A stretch of 12,843 nt of DNA. It comes from Bacteroidota bacterium. GTDB taxonomy: Bacteria > Bacteroidota > Bacteroidia > J057. Of the stretch, positions 1-6,008 are shown in pieces (the first letter of the stretch is position 1; each line of letters begins with the position of its first letter). The stretch covers positions 1-12,843 of the forward strand of contig CAUJFT010000403.1 in NCBI GenBank assembly GCA_963169475.1. Direction: 5' to 3'. The position numbers and the translations under genes are program-made. The notes below the pieces were generated by a model. The model was not told the DNA's origin. It saw only the letters and a program-made list of their open reading frames with translations, and ran no database searches.

Positions 1-1
1 A

Positions 2-544
2 GATGCCGCAACTTGCTACGCAAAGGATTTTTTTATGCTGGCAAAGGCAGTAGATGGGTCTGCTCAAACAGAAGATTTATCTATTATGATTGAGCCTCCA
101 GCAACCGGTCCCAAAAAAGTATTGGTTTTCCCCGATAAAGCTAAAAAAGATACAGTTTATATAAAAATGAATGACGCATTTACTGTTTTTTATGACCGTA
201 AATTGGAAACTAAACCAGAACTAGTAGGGAATACTGAATTTAGTGTTTTTATGGAAGGTATTTTAGATGACTCCGTTTCAAAAGTGAGGGTATCTCCCTT
301 AGGACAAGTGGGCTCTAACGATAAGCTAAAAATGAAAGATGTTGGAAATGGGATGTTTCGTCTGACCTTTATTCCCGAAAAGATTTTTGCGGAGGCAATG
401 ACGGCTTTTCCTGGCAGAAGAATTATCAAAATGCAGTATAAAATTATCAAAACGAAAATAGGCGCGCCCCTACTTTCCGAAACGGTAGAAGACCCCGTGC
501 TTATGCCTAACGGATTTTATGAGGTATGGCATTTGCCGGATTAA
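2..544 (+). CDS. Unrecognised protein, 3' part only
   Basis: The frame is open from base 2 through an ATG at 35 to a TAA at 542-544, so the gene probably begins left of the window and about 180 C-terminal residues are visible. The ATG at 35 could be a true start, but it has no ribosome binding site or promoter box and the 11 codons before it read as ordinary protein. The visible part alternates short hydrophobic and charged stretches, suggesting a beta-rich, possibly extracytoplasmic domain, and ends in FYEVWHLPD. I see no cysteine pair, lipobox, transmembrane segment or known catalytic motif in it. It does not end in a type IX secretion sorting domain that I can recognise. Family and function unknown. 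A terminator-like hairpin follows 65 bases after the stop. Confidence 0.6.
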   Translation, partial: DAATCYAKDFFMLAKAVDGSAQTEDLSIMIEPPATGPKKVLVFPDKAKKDTVYIKMNDAFTVFYDRKLETKPELVGNTEFSVFMEGILDDSVSKVRVSPLGQVGSNDKLKMKDVGNGMFRLTFIPEKIFAEAMTAFPGRRIIKMQYKIIKTKIGAPLLSETVEDPVLMPNGFYEVWHLPD

Positions 545-609
545 CGTCCATCTCTTATTATAAACTATTGATTTTTCAGAAATCACATTATTATGTTGTG
601 AATATTGAG

Positions 610-646
610 AACAGATTTATCTCCAAGCGAGTGAGTCTGTTTTTTT
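610..646 (+). terminator. Likely rho-independent terminator after the first gene
   Basis: AACAGA (610-615) pairs with TCTGTT (636-641), with an inner CTC/GAG pairing, and a run of seven T follows at 640-646. It lies 65 bases beyond the stop of the first gene and just before the DUF4276 remnant. The stem is short and interrupted, so confidence is moderate. Confidence 0.5.
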
Positions 647-1032
647 CTTGATACCAGAGTTAAACAAAAGAAAGAATGCTTAGAAAAAGAAATATTTGAT
701 GACATAAATACAAATTTAAGCCATCGTTTTATTCCATATATTCAACTTGACGAATTTGAAGACTTACTTTTTAATGATATTGGCGTTATAAAAAGTATAA
801 TTCCTAAAAATGATATAATTCAAGAACTCGAACGCGTTTTTAAAGAATATGATAACCCTGAAATGATAAATAATAATCCCAATACTGCACCTAGTAAAAG
901 GTTAATGAGAATTACGAAAGGTTATGATAAAGTAATTTATGCCACTATCTTATCAGAAGAAATAGGCTTAACACGGGTAAGAAAAAATCTCCAAGATTCA
1001 ATGATTGGCTAACTTTACTTGAAAATTTATAG
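635..1032 (+). pseudogene. DUF4276 family remnant, 5'-truncated and frameshifted
   Basis: The frame starting at 635 (after a stop at 632-634) reads without an initiation codon and ends prematurely at 1010-1012. From 725 it encodes RFIPYIQLDEFEDLLF, then NPEM, then APSKRLM near 887-910, and YDKV followed by EEIGL. From memory, these are the conserved C-terminal features of DUF4276 proteins. Just past the A run at 982-987 the match moves to another frame, which continues from 991 as PRFNDWLTLLENL and stops at 1030-1032. One lost A in that homopolymer explains the shift. The N-terminal half of the family is absent. The remnant looks more AT-rich than its neighbours, which suggests past transfer. 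In my recollection intact DUF4276 genes often sit beside AAA-type ATPase genes in accessory islands; no such partner is here. Confidence 0.75.
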
Positions 1033-1129
1033 GTTTTACCCTACGCTCATTATTACCCCTTAACCCTCAATCTTTAGGAGATAACAACATTATAGCGATT
1101 CCTTATCTTTTGGGTGGTGTCATAAATCA

Positions 1130-1232
1130 AACTATTTAGGGGGTAAAGATGATTATCCATCAATCGCTTCTCCTTATGCAGAATAAAATTTCACTAAATT
1201 GATTTCCCTTCTTCCTCACCCCCTAAATAGTT
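1130..1232. repeat. Perfect 15-bp inverted repeat around 73 bp
   Basis: AACTATTTAGGGGGT at 1130-1144 is exactly reverse-complemented by ACCCCCTAAATAGTT at 1218-1232. The 73-bp interior has no meaningful ORF. The loop is too long for a normal terminator. The 103-bp unit resembles a small non-autonomous mobile element or an invertible segment, but the immediate flanks show no target-site duplication and no recombinase gene is in the window. It lies between the DUF4276 remnant and the 3' end of the fasciclin gene. Confidence 0.6.
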
Positions 1233-1279
1233 GCCACTAAACATGAATCAAAAACTAAAACATTAATCAAAAGGTGTTT

Positions 1280-1861
1280 TTATTTTTTTGCAGGGGGCAA
1301 TAATACCCCGTCTATCACATAAACAAGCCCGTTAGAAGCCTTCACCGTTGCGATAACATTAATGTTGTCATTTATAACAATCTTGCCATCTTTTTTAGTG
1401 ATTTTGATATTATCTCCGTTAGCCTGTCCTAGTTGCTGACCGTCTTGCAACATATCCTCCTTATATACCCCTATTGACACGTGATATTCCAGAATATTTC
1501 TAAGGTCGCCTTTCTTGTCCTTTGCCAATAACCCTTCTACTGTGCCTTTGGGTAATTTTCCGAAGGCATCATTAGTAGGGGCAAAGACCGTGAAAGGTCC
1601 GGCATTAGCAAGTGCATCTACATACTCTGCTGCTTGGAGGGCGGTAACGAGTGTAGTGTGGTCCTTGCTCCCAACGGCTACCTTTACAATATCTTTTTCA
1701 GAATCATTGTCTTGTACTCCGGATTGGCCGCCAAGTTTTTCCTCTGTTCCCATAGTAGCAGTTCCGGAAGTTGTGTTTTCTGTGTACTCCTCCGACCCAC
1801 CACAACCTGAAATAAGAAGAAATAGAACACAAACGATGACAAATAAATTTACTGTTTTCAT
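1280..1861 (-). CDS. Fasciclin (FAS1) domain lipoprotein
   Basis: A 193-residue predicted lipoprotein. Residues 1-20 form a lipoprotein signal peptide ending in the lipobox LISGC, with Cys20 as the lipidated residue; a Ser/Thr/Glu-rich linker runs to about residue 57. The rest is a single FAS1 domain with both classic signatures, FTVFAPTNDAF near the first strand and NGLVYVIDGVLLP near the C terminus, plus the LEYHV element between. FAS1 domains mediate surface adhesion or protein contact in other organisms; the ligand here is unknown. The length is normal for a bacterial one-domain fasciclin. The gene is probably monocistronic, with a perfect -7 box 28 bases before the ATG and a Crp/Fnr-type palindrome upstream of that. 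Assignment is secure; the biological role is not. Confidence 0.93.
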   Translation of the reverse strand: MKTVNLFVIVCVLFLLISGCGGSEEYTENTTSGTATMGTEEKLGGQSGVQDNDSEKDIVKVAVGSKDHTTLVTALQAAEYVDALANAGPFTVFAPTNDAFGKLPKGTVEGLLAKDKKGDLRNILEYHVSIGVYKEDMLQDGQQLGQANGDNIKITKKDGKIVINDNINVIATVKASNGLVYVIDGVLLPPAKK

Positions 1862-1889
1862 TTTGGTTATTGAATTTATAGATTTTTGG

Positions 1890-1897
1890 CAAAGGTA
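1890..1897 (-). promoter_or_regulatory. Bacteroidota-type -7 promoter box for the fasciclin gene
   Basis: The minus strand reads TACCTTTG, a perfect match to TAnnTTTG. The box ends 28 bases before the ATG, giving an inferred leader of about 25 bases. No TTG-type -33 element is visible at the expected distance, as expected for an activator-dependent promoter. Confidence 0.6.
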
Positions 1898-1921
1898 GGA
1901 GTATAATATTTTCCGTTTTTA

Positions 1922-1933
1922 TGATTTAAATCA
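1922..1933. promoter_or_regulatory. Candidate Crp/Fnr-family operator upstream of fasciclin
   Basis: TGATTTAAATCA is a perfect 12-bp palindrome of the form TGAT-N4-ATCA, extended on the minus strand to TGTGATTTAAATCATA, close to Crp/Fnr family sites. Its centre (1927.5) is 37.5 bases upstream of the last base of the -7 box, about -41.5 from the inferred transcription start. That is the class II activator position. Confidence 0.5.
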
Positions 1934-1989
1934 CATATAGGATTTCTGTATCAAAATGCCCATTCGTCAGCAATTATTTGGGCAAGCTA

Positions 1990-2151
1990 ACACCTAAAAT
2001 ATCACTCAAAAGGTGTGTACAACGACGTGTACACGATAAGATTGAACTTCGACGAAGTAATCCGATAAATTTGTCATCTTTTTGCTCCAAAATTACTCCT
2101 TTTTAACTAGCCTTGATGCGGCAACCTTATATTGGTAATCCCCAATCCGCA
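1990..2151. repeat. Cluster of short inverted repeats between sua5 and fasciclin
   Basis: The 335-base gap between fasciclin (start 1861) and sua5 (stop 2197) has no gene. Beyond the promoter it holds four inverted repeats: ACACCT (1990-1995) with AGGTGT (2011-2016); GTGTAC (2015-2020) with GTACAC (2029-2034); ACTTCG-A-CGAAGT (2046-2058); and a bulged hairpin pairing TGCGG (2117-2121) with CCGCA (2147-2151) and ATTGG (2131-2135) with CCAAT (2142-2146). None has a T run typical of a terminator. They may be degenerate REP-like elements, or structured 3' RNA of sua5. Confidence 0.4.
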
Positions 2152-2196
2152 GTAGAACATAAAAAAATGAAAATATTCCTCAAAAATGTCATCTAT

Positions 2197-3204
2197 CTAT
2201 TCTGGTAAATCTGGTAACACCTCTCCTGAAAAAAGGAGTTTATTTTCAAATCTTGCCCTTCTTAGTCGGTCATTTACGGCATTTCCTAACCCTTCTGCCG
2301 GCACTTCCTCAGCGTATATAACCCTCAAATCCATATCATCTAACTCTCTCATAAACCGAAATAGATTTTTGGCAGCTTCTTCCGTTGAACCTGAAAGTGA
2401 CAGAACCCTATGATTTTCTTCGGGGATTGGGTCAAAAAAACGTTGAAAAGCCAATACTCCCGCTTTTTCAGCTCCGTACTCTTGGATTAATAAATGAATA
2501 TTACCTAATATTAAAGGAGCTTTAGGAGCGTAATGACTTAATAATTGTCCCGCGGTTTGAGGTTTCGTTTCGTGGTGGGTCAATATTCTTATTTTTCCGG
2601 TTACTTTTTCAATCTCTGTAAGGCTTAATCCTCCAAGCCTATATATACAAGGCCGATTTTCCGCATCAAAGCCCACAATAGTAGACTCTAACCCAACAGC
2701 AGATTCGCCCCCATCTAATATGTATGGAATTAGTCCATTCAGTTGGTCAAATACATGGTTGGCAGACGTAGGGCTAATGTATCCGGAAGGATTAGCACTA
2801 GGGGCAGCAAGCGGGAAGGGGAGTTGAGAAAGCAACTGGCGGGAAAGCGGGTGATTAGGAATCCGAACTGCTACTAAGGCACTACCAGCGGTAACAAGGT
2901 CTTCTATTTCCTTTCGTTTAGGTAGCAATAACGTAAGGGGACCGGGCATAAATTTCTCGGCAAGTTTATAAGCCAAAGGTGGAATATTTTCGGTATATTC
3001 CTCAATTTGTTCCCAACCCGAAAAATGAACAATTAGGGGATTAAACTCCGGACGGTTTTTGGCACGGAATATTTTGACTACCGCATCAAGATTTAAGGCA
3101 TTTGCTGCAAGCCCATATACAGTTTCGGTTGGGATAGCTATCGCTTCTCCTTCAGATAACAAGCGCGCAGCAGATTCAAGGTCTGTTCCAATTATCGTAT
3201 TCAT
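2197..3204 (-). CDS. sua5: Threonylcarbamoyl-AMP synthase, Sua5 type
   Basis: Predicted cytoplasmic enzyme that makes L-threonylcarbamoyl-AMP from threonine, bicarbonate and ATP, the first step of t6A formation at position 37 of ANN-decoding tRNAs. The 335 residues hold two domains. The YrdC/TsaC domain (about 1-205) shows PTETVYGLAANA at 25-36, KNRPEFNPL at 49-57, PGPLT at 87-91, APSANPSG at 134-141 and GLESTIV at 171-177, which line the nucleotide and threonine site. A linker with HYAPKAPL at 224-231 leads to the C-terminal Sua5 domain, separating this from the short TsaC form. Length is normal for Sua5. The ATG at 3204 gives the expected N terminus. The other t6A genes (tsaB, tsaD, tsaE) are not here. 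Neighbours on both sides are separated by over 100 bases, so it is probably transcribed alone. Confidence 0.95.
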   Translation of the reverse strand: MNTIIGTDLESAARLLSEGEAIAIPTETVYGLAANALNLDAVVKIFRAKNRPEFNPLIVHFSGWEQIEEYTENIPPLAYKLAEKFMPGPLTLLLPKRKEIEDLVTAGSALVAVRIPNHPLSRQLLSQLPFPLAAPSANPSGYISPTSANHVFDQLNGLIPYILDGGESAVGLESTIVGFDAENRPCIYRLGGLSLTEIEKVTGKIRILTHHETKPQTAGQLLSHYAPKAPLILGNIHLLIQEYGAEKAGVLAFQRFFDPIPEENHRVLSLSGSTEEAAKNLFRFMRELDDMDLRVIYAEEVPAEGLGNAVNDRLRRARFENKLLFSGEVLPDLPE

Positions 3205-3333
3205 AAGGAATTTATTACACTAAGATAGAGAGTACAAGCAATTCGGCGAGAAAAACAAAAGCCCTTTGATTTAGAATAAAATAAAGACTTACTCATGCCT
3301 TTTGGAACGAAAGGGTAAATTGCGAAGAGAAAG

Positions 3334-3699
3334 TTAGTTTTCTGGGGCTCCCGCAGTTATCCATTTCTCAATTTTGCTAAGGTCGCATTCAGGCAATTTG
3401 GCACCCCCCTTGGGCATTGCAGAGACATTACTTGGGTCAGACCAATTTACAGCTTTCAGCAATCGCCCGTCATCAACAAATTTTTTTAGCGAATCAAACA
3501 CCTCTAAATTATACCCTCCGCCGTCTGCTACATGATTACTTTGTGCATGACAAGTATAGCAATTATTTTGTAAGATAGGCTTAATGTTTGTGCCATACTT
3601 CACCTCAGAAGTATCGCAAGTAGAAAGTTTATCATATTTACATCGCCCAAAAATAACAAGAGATAACAAAACAACTGCTAATGATTTTAAATACTTCAT
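3334..3699 (-). CDS. Small c-type cytochrome, probable lipoprotein
   Basis: A 121-residue exported protein with a single haem-binding motif, CYTCH, at residues 47-51. The sixth haem ligand is probably Met95 in AMPKGG. The fold looks like the short cytochrome c-like domains common in Bacteroidota that end in a helix of the type EKWITAGAP. Residues 1-19 are a hydrophobic export signal and Cys20 follows in VIFGRC; Arg before the Cys is unusual for a lipobox, so lipidation is uncertain, although a periplasmic location is needed for haem attachment. I chose the ATG at 3699: it is followed at once by the signal peptide, whereas the longer frame from 3801 would run through the terminator hairpin at 3752-3786. 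No oxidase or reductase partner is adjacent, so its electron donor and acceptor are unknown. Confidence 0.85.
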   Translation of the reverse strand: MKYLKSLAVVLLSLVIFGRCKYDKLSTCDTSEVKYGTNIKPILQNNCYTCHAQSNHVADGGGYNLEVFDSLKKFVDDGRLLKAVNWSDPSNVSAMPKGGAKLPECDLSKIEKWITAGAPEN

Positions 3700-3751
3700 T
3701 TTAGACCATTTTATATAAAAGTGTTCACAAAGAAAGCGAATTTTTGGAGAT

Positions 3752-3786
3752 AAAAAAAACAAGCACTTGAAAAAGCACTTGTTTTT
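3752..3786 (-). terminator. Rho-independent terminator after the transglycosylase gene
   Basis: On the minus strand AAAACAAG pairs with CTTGTTTT, with an inner CTT/AAG pairing across a TG/TG internal loop, followed by a run of eight T. It starts 29 bases beyond the transglycosylase stop. The plus strand also has a T run (3782-3786), but no plus-strand gene needs it. Confidence 0.75.
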
Positions 3787-3814
3787 ATAAAATGATAGCA
3801 AAAGGATTGACCGC

Positions 3815-4546
3815 TTAAGTTTTATTTTCTTGGGGTAAACGTTTAATATAGGCAGTAGGATAAATACGTTTCATTCTCTTATCTATGTCATGAACAGTTA
3901 CCTGCCCGTCTTTATCAATATCCAATCCGATATTTTGCTTATAAGATTTAGAGGGGTTAGCATACAAAGTGTAACACATTTCTTGTCTGCGGGCTTTGGG
4001 GTAAAGGATTGCAAGGTAAAAATCGGTAAGACTTTCATAATCTCCGTACTTTTCTCTTACATTCTGCATATAAGTATAGACATATTCTAATTGCTCCACA
4101 TGAGAGAGACGACCAATATTATTGGTACTTGTTCCCATATCCTTTGCAGTAGCAGGCATAAACTGTATTAAGCCTACGGCACCACTTCCTCTGAAATTAA
4201 CTGCACCTGCATCAAACCTAGATTCCGAATACATGACTGCCATTAGCCACTCTGGAGGAACATTTAACTTGGCAGCCACTTCACGCACCTTGACCTCGAA
4301 GGGTTGAAAGTCTGTTACATAAACGGAGGCTTTTTCTGAAAGATACAATCCGGGTGGTTCTGAAGATCCGAGTGCCTTCCATTTCCCTACTAGAAAACTA
4401 CCAACATTTGTCAGTAACAACGTCCCTAACAAAATCGCTATGTAGCGTGTGTTCGTGCTAAAAGACATTGGCTCCACACGAAGCATTGGTTTAGCCGTTT
4501 CATACTTATTGCCGAAAAAGGTTTGAGAAAAAATAGATAAGTTCAT
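3815..4546 (-). CDS. Membrane-anchored SLT lytic transglycosylase with EF-hand-like loop
   Basis: From the ATG at 4546 this is 243 residues. A hydrophobic segment at about 36-53 should anchor it in the inner membrane or serve as an uncleaved signal. The SLT goose-lysozyme-like domain spans about 85-205: the catalytic Glu is E108 in MYSESRF, followed by GLIQFMPATA at 125-134 and a C-terminal YLAILYP element. Such enzymes cut the MurNAc-GlcNAc bond of peptidoglycan to form 1,6-anhydroMurNAc. After the domain, residues 209-220 read DIDKDGQVTVHD, a complete 12-residue EF-hand-type calcium loop with Asp at positions 1, 3, 5 and 12 and Gly at 6. The frame stays open to an ATG at 4714, but that extension is extremely AT-rich, hydrophobic and repeat-bearing, so I prefer 4546; ATG 4468 is another choice. 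It could instead be a spore- or phage-type muramidase relative, but no phage genes are nearby. Confidence 0.85.
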   Translation of the reverse strand: MNLSIFSQTFFGNKYETAKPMLRVEPMSFSTNTRYIAILLGTLLLTNVGSFLVGKWKALGSSEPPGLYLSEKASVYVTDFQPFEVKVREVAAKLNVPPEWLMAVMYSESRFDAGAVNFRGSGAVGLIQFMPATAKDMGTSTNNIGRLSHVEQLEYVYTYMQNVREKYGDYESLTDFYLAILYPKARRQEMCYTLYANPSKSYKQNIGLDIDKDGQVTVHDIDKRMKRIYPTAYIKRLPQENKT

Positions 4547-4566
4547 ACTTTTTAATTGATTTAGAG

Positions 4567-4590
4567 ATTTGCACAAAATTTTATGCAAAT
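4567..4590. promoter_or_regulatory. 24-bp near-palindrome upstream of the transglycosylase gene
   Basis: ATTTGCACAAAA is followed directly by TTTTATGCAAAT, its reverse complement except for one position, which forms a G-U wobble in minus-strand RNA. It ends 20 bases before the chosen ATG at 4546. It could be an operator or a 5' leader hairpin. Confidence 0.4.
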
Positions 4591-4642
4591 AACTAAATAA
4601 GATTCTTGAAAAGCAAATTATTTTTGTAAAAAATGTTAATAA

Positions 4643-4654
4643 TATTTGCAAATA
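4643..4654. promoter_or_regulatory. 12-bp palindrome TATTTGCAAATA
   Basis: A perfect palindrome with the same ATTTGCA half-site as the 4567-4590 dyad, 65 bases centre to centre nearer the promoter side of the transglycosylase gene. An imperfect minus-strand -7 box (TGTATTTG, 4649-4656) overlaps it, so a bound protein could block or drive initiation. Function is inferred. Confidence 0.35.
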
Positions 4655-4840
4655 CATTAAAATAATTGTAAACAATCTGATTATTAGTTTAATATATTTT
4701 GACTTTTCATTCATATTATGCTAAAAATAATAGTAACTAATTTGGGAGCAGGGAGTATTACTTTTCTATTTTGAGAGATTCTACGCAAAACACATAGGCA
4801 AGTTAGTTTTTTTTAGATATTTCTCTTTATTTGAGGTAAC

Positions 4841-5851
4841 CTATTGTTTTAGGGGAATTGCGGCGATGATTTCAGCTATAGAAACGGTAGCAGTTCCTGT
4901 TTTTCTTACGACAAGCCCAGCAGCTATATTGCTGGCTTGGGCAGCGGCTAAAGGAGAAGCTCCAGAAGCAAGCATAAGGCTAAATACGGAAACAACCGTG
5001 TCGCCTGCTCCCGTTACGTCAAAAACCTCTGTCCTATTAAAAGGGGGAATATAATGATGTTGAATAGTTTCTTCTTTTTTCTCAAATAAAGACATTCCAT
5101 CTTCTCCTCTTGTGATAAGTAGATGTTCAGCCTGAAGTTCATCAATCAGTTTTTCTGCGGCAAGCACTAATTCGGCTTCATTTGAGATATCCAGACCAGA
5201 AGCAAGCACCGCCTCCGGAACATTGGGCGTAAATACCTTTGCTCCCCTAAAACGCCTAAGATTTTTTTGGGCATCAACTATTACAAAAGGGTGAGTAAGT
5301 ACGATTTTGATTACCTCCTCTGCAAAGATACCGTCTCCATAATCAGAGCATATTACTACATCAAACTTTGACAGTATGTCCGGCAAAAGGCTACAAATCT
5401 TGTGAATTACAAAGTCCGGAGGCGGAGAATCATTTTTTTTATCTATTCTCACAATTTGTTGGGTAACTGATTGACGGGAGTGGGCTGAAATGCGTGTTTT
5501 GGTGGTTGTTTGTCTTTCAGATATGGAGAAAACTAGTTCAGTTTCTATATCGGCAAGCCTAAACAAATTCATTAATTCTACCCCTTCAGTATCTTCTCCA
5601 ATGATTCCCAAAGGACTCACCTTTGCTCCTAATTTTTTAAGGTTAAAGGTAGTGTTTCCCGCTCCTCCAGGTACTCTCTTAATGGAATGATACCGGATAA
5701 TCGGAACGGGAGCCTCTCTTGAGATTCGTTCTGTCATACCTGATATAAATTCATCTAAGGCGAGGTCTCCAATCACCAAGGTATTAACGGAGGGAAACCG
5801 CGCTGCAAAATCCTGAAATTCTGTGGGATTTATTTCGTTGAGTTCCTGCAT
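4841..5851 (-). CDS. rfaE1: D-glycero-beta-D-manno-heptose-7-phosphate kinase
   Basis: A PfkB/ribokinase-family sugar kinase of 336 residues, predicted to phosphorylate heptose 7-phosphate to the 1,7-bisphosphate on the route to ADP-heptose for the LPS inner core. Diagnostic features are ISREAPVPII at about 43-52, the RfaE/HldE N-terminal signature, GGAGN at 62-66 in the substrate site, and DVTGAGDT at 278-285 with Asp284 as catalytic base in the anion hole. It ends after the kinase fold. The cytidylyltransferase domain found in enterobacterial HldE is absent, so a separate adenylyltransferase gene is expected elsewhere. The gene diverges from the DUF2147 gene and shares a 157-base intergenic region holding a perfect TTGATnnnnATCAA box. 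No perfect TAnnTTTG box was found for its own promoter. Other PfkB sugar kinases are possible, but the signature supports this call. Confidence 0.88.
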   Translation of the reverse strand: MQELNEINPTEFQDFAARFPSVNTLVIGDLALDEFISGMTERISREAPVPIIRYHSIKRVPGGAGNTTFNLKKLGAKVSPLGIIGEDTEGVELMNLFRLADIETELVFSISERQTTTKTRISAHSRQSVTQQIVRIDKKNDSPPPDFVIHKICSLLPDILSKFDVVICSDYGDGIFAEEVIKIVLTHPFVIVDAQKNLRRFRGAKVFTPNVPEAVLASGLDISNEAELVLAAEKLIDELQAEHLLITRGEDGMSLFEKKEETIQHHYIPPFNRTEVFDVTGAGDTVVSVFSLMLASGASPLAAAQASNIAAGLVVRKTGTATVSIAEIIAAIPLKQ

Positions 5852-5936
5852 AAAAATAAAGAAAAATGGAGAGAAATTTGTCGTTTTTCTGGAAATAAGA
5901 TAATATTATGGTGATTTTTTGTTGATTTTTCAAAAC

Positions 5937-5950
5937 TTGATAAAAATCAA
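5937..5950. promoter_or_regulatory. Candidate Crp/Fnr-family operator upstream of the DUF2147 gene
   Basis: TTGATAAAAATCAA matches the Fnr-type consensus TTGATnnnnATCAA at every defined position. Its centre (5943.5) is 37.5 bases upstream of the last base of the -7 box, about -41.5 from the inferred start. The site also lies upstream of rfaE1 on the other strand. Confidence 0.6.
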
Positions 5951-5973
5951 TTCTTTTTTATTGGTTGTTTTCC

Positions 5974-5981
5974 TACATTTG
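5974..5981 (+). promoter_or_regulatory. Bacteroidota-type -7 promoter box for the DUF2147 gene
   Basis: TACATTTG matches TAnnTTTG perfectly and ends 27 bases before the ATG at 6009, nearly the spacing seen at the fasciclin promoter. Confidence 0.65.
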
Positions 5982-6008
5982 CAAAAAAAATAAAACCAAC
6001 TATTCTCT

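Noticed and set aside
1515..1898. 127-codon plus-strand ORF opposite the fasciclin gene
   Set aside because: It is antisense to a clear FAS1 lipoprotein gene, has no recognisable motif and runs through that gene's promoter.
1267..2016. TCAAAAGGTGT occurring on both sides of the fasciclin gene as a target-site or attachment repeat
   Set aside because: Only 11 bases match, the flanks differ, and the gene has normal features; chance is likely.
3700..3801. Longer start for the cytochrome gene (34 extra residues)
   Set aside because: The extension covers a rho-independent terminator hairpin of the upstream gene and would bury the export signal inside the protein.
4547..4714. Longer start for the transglycosylase gene (56 extra residues)
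   Set aside because: The extension is extremely AT-rich, reads as hydrophobic noise and contains palindromic ATTTGCA sites typical of a regulatory leader.
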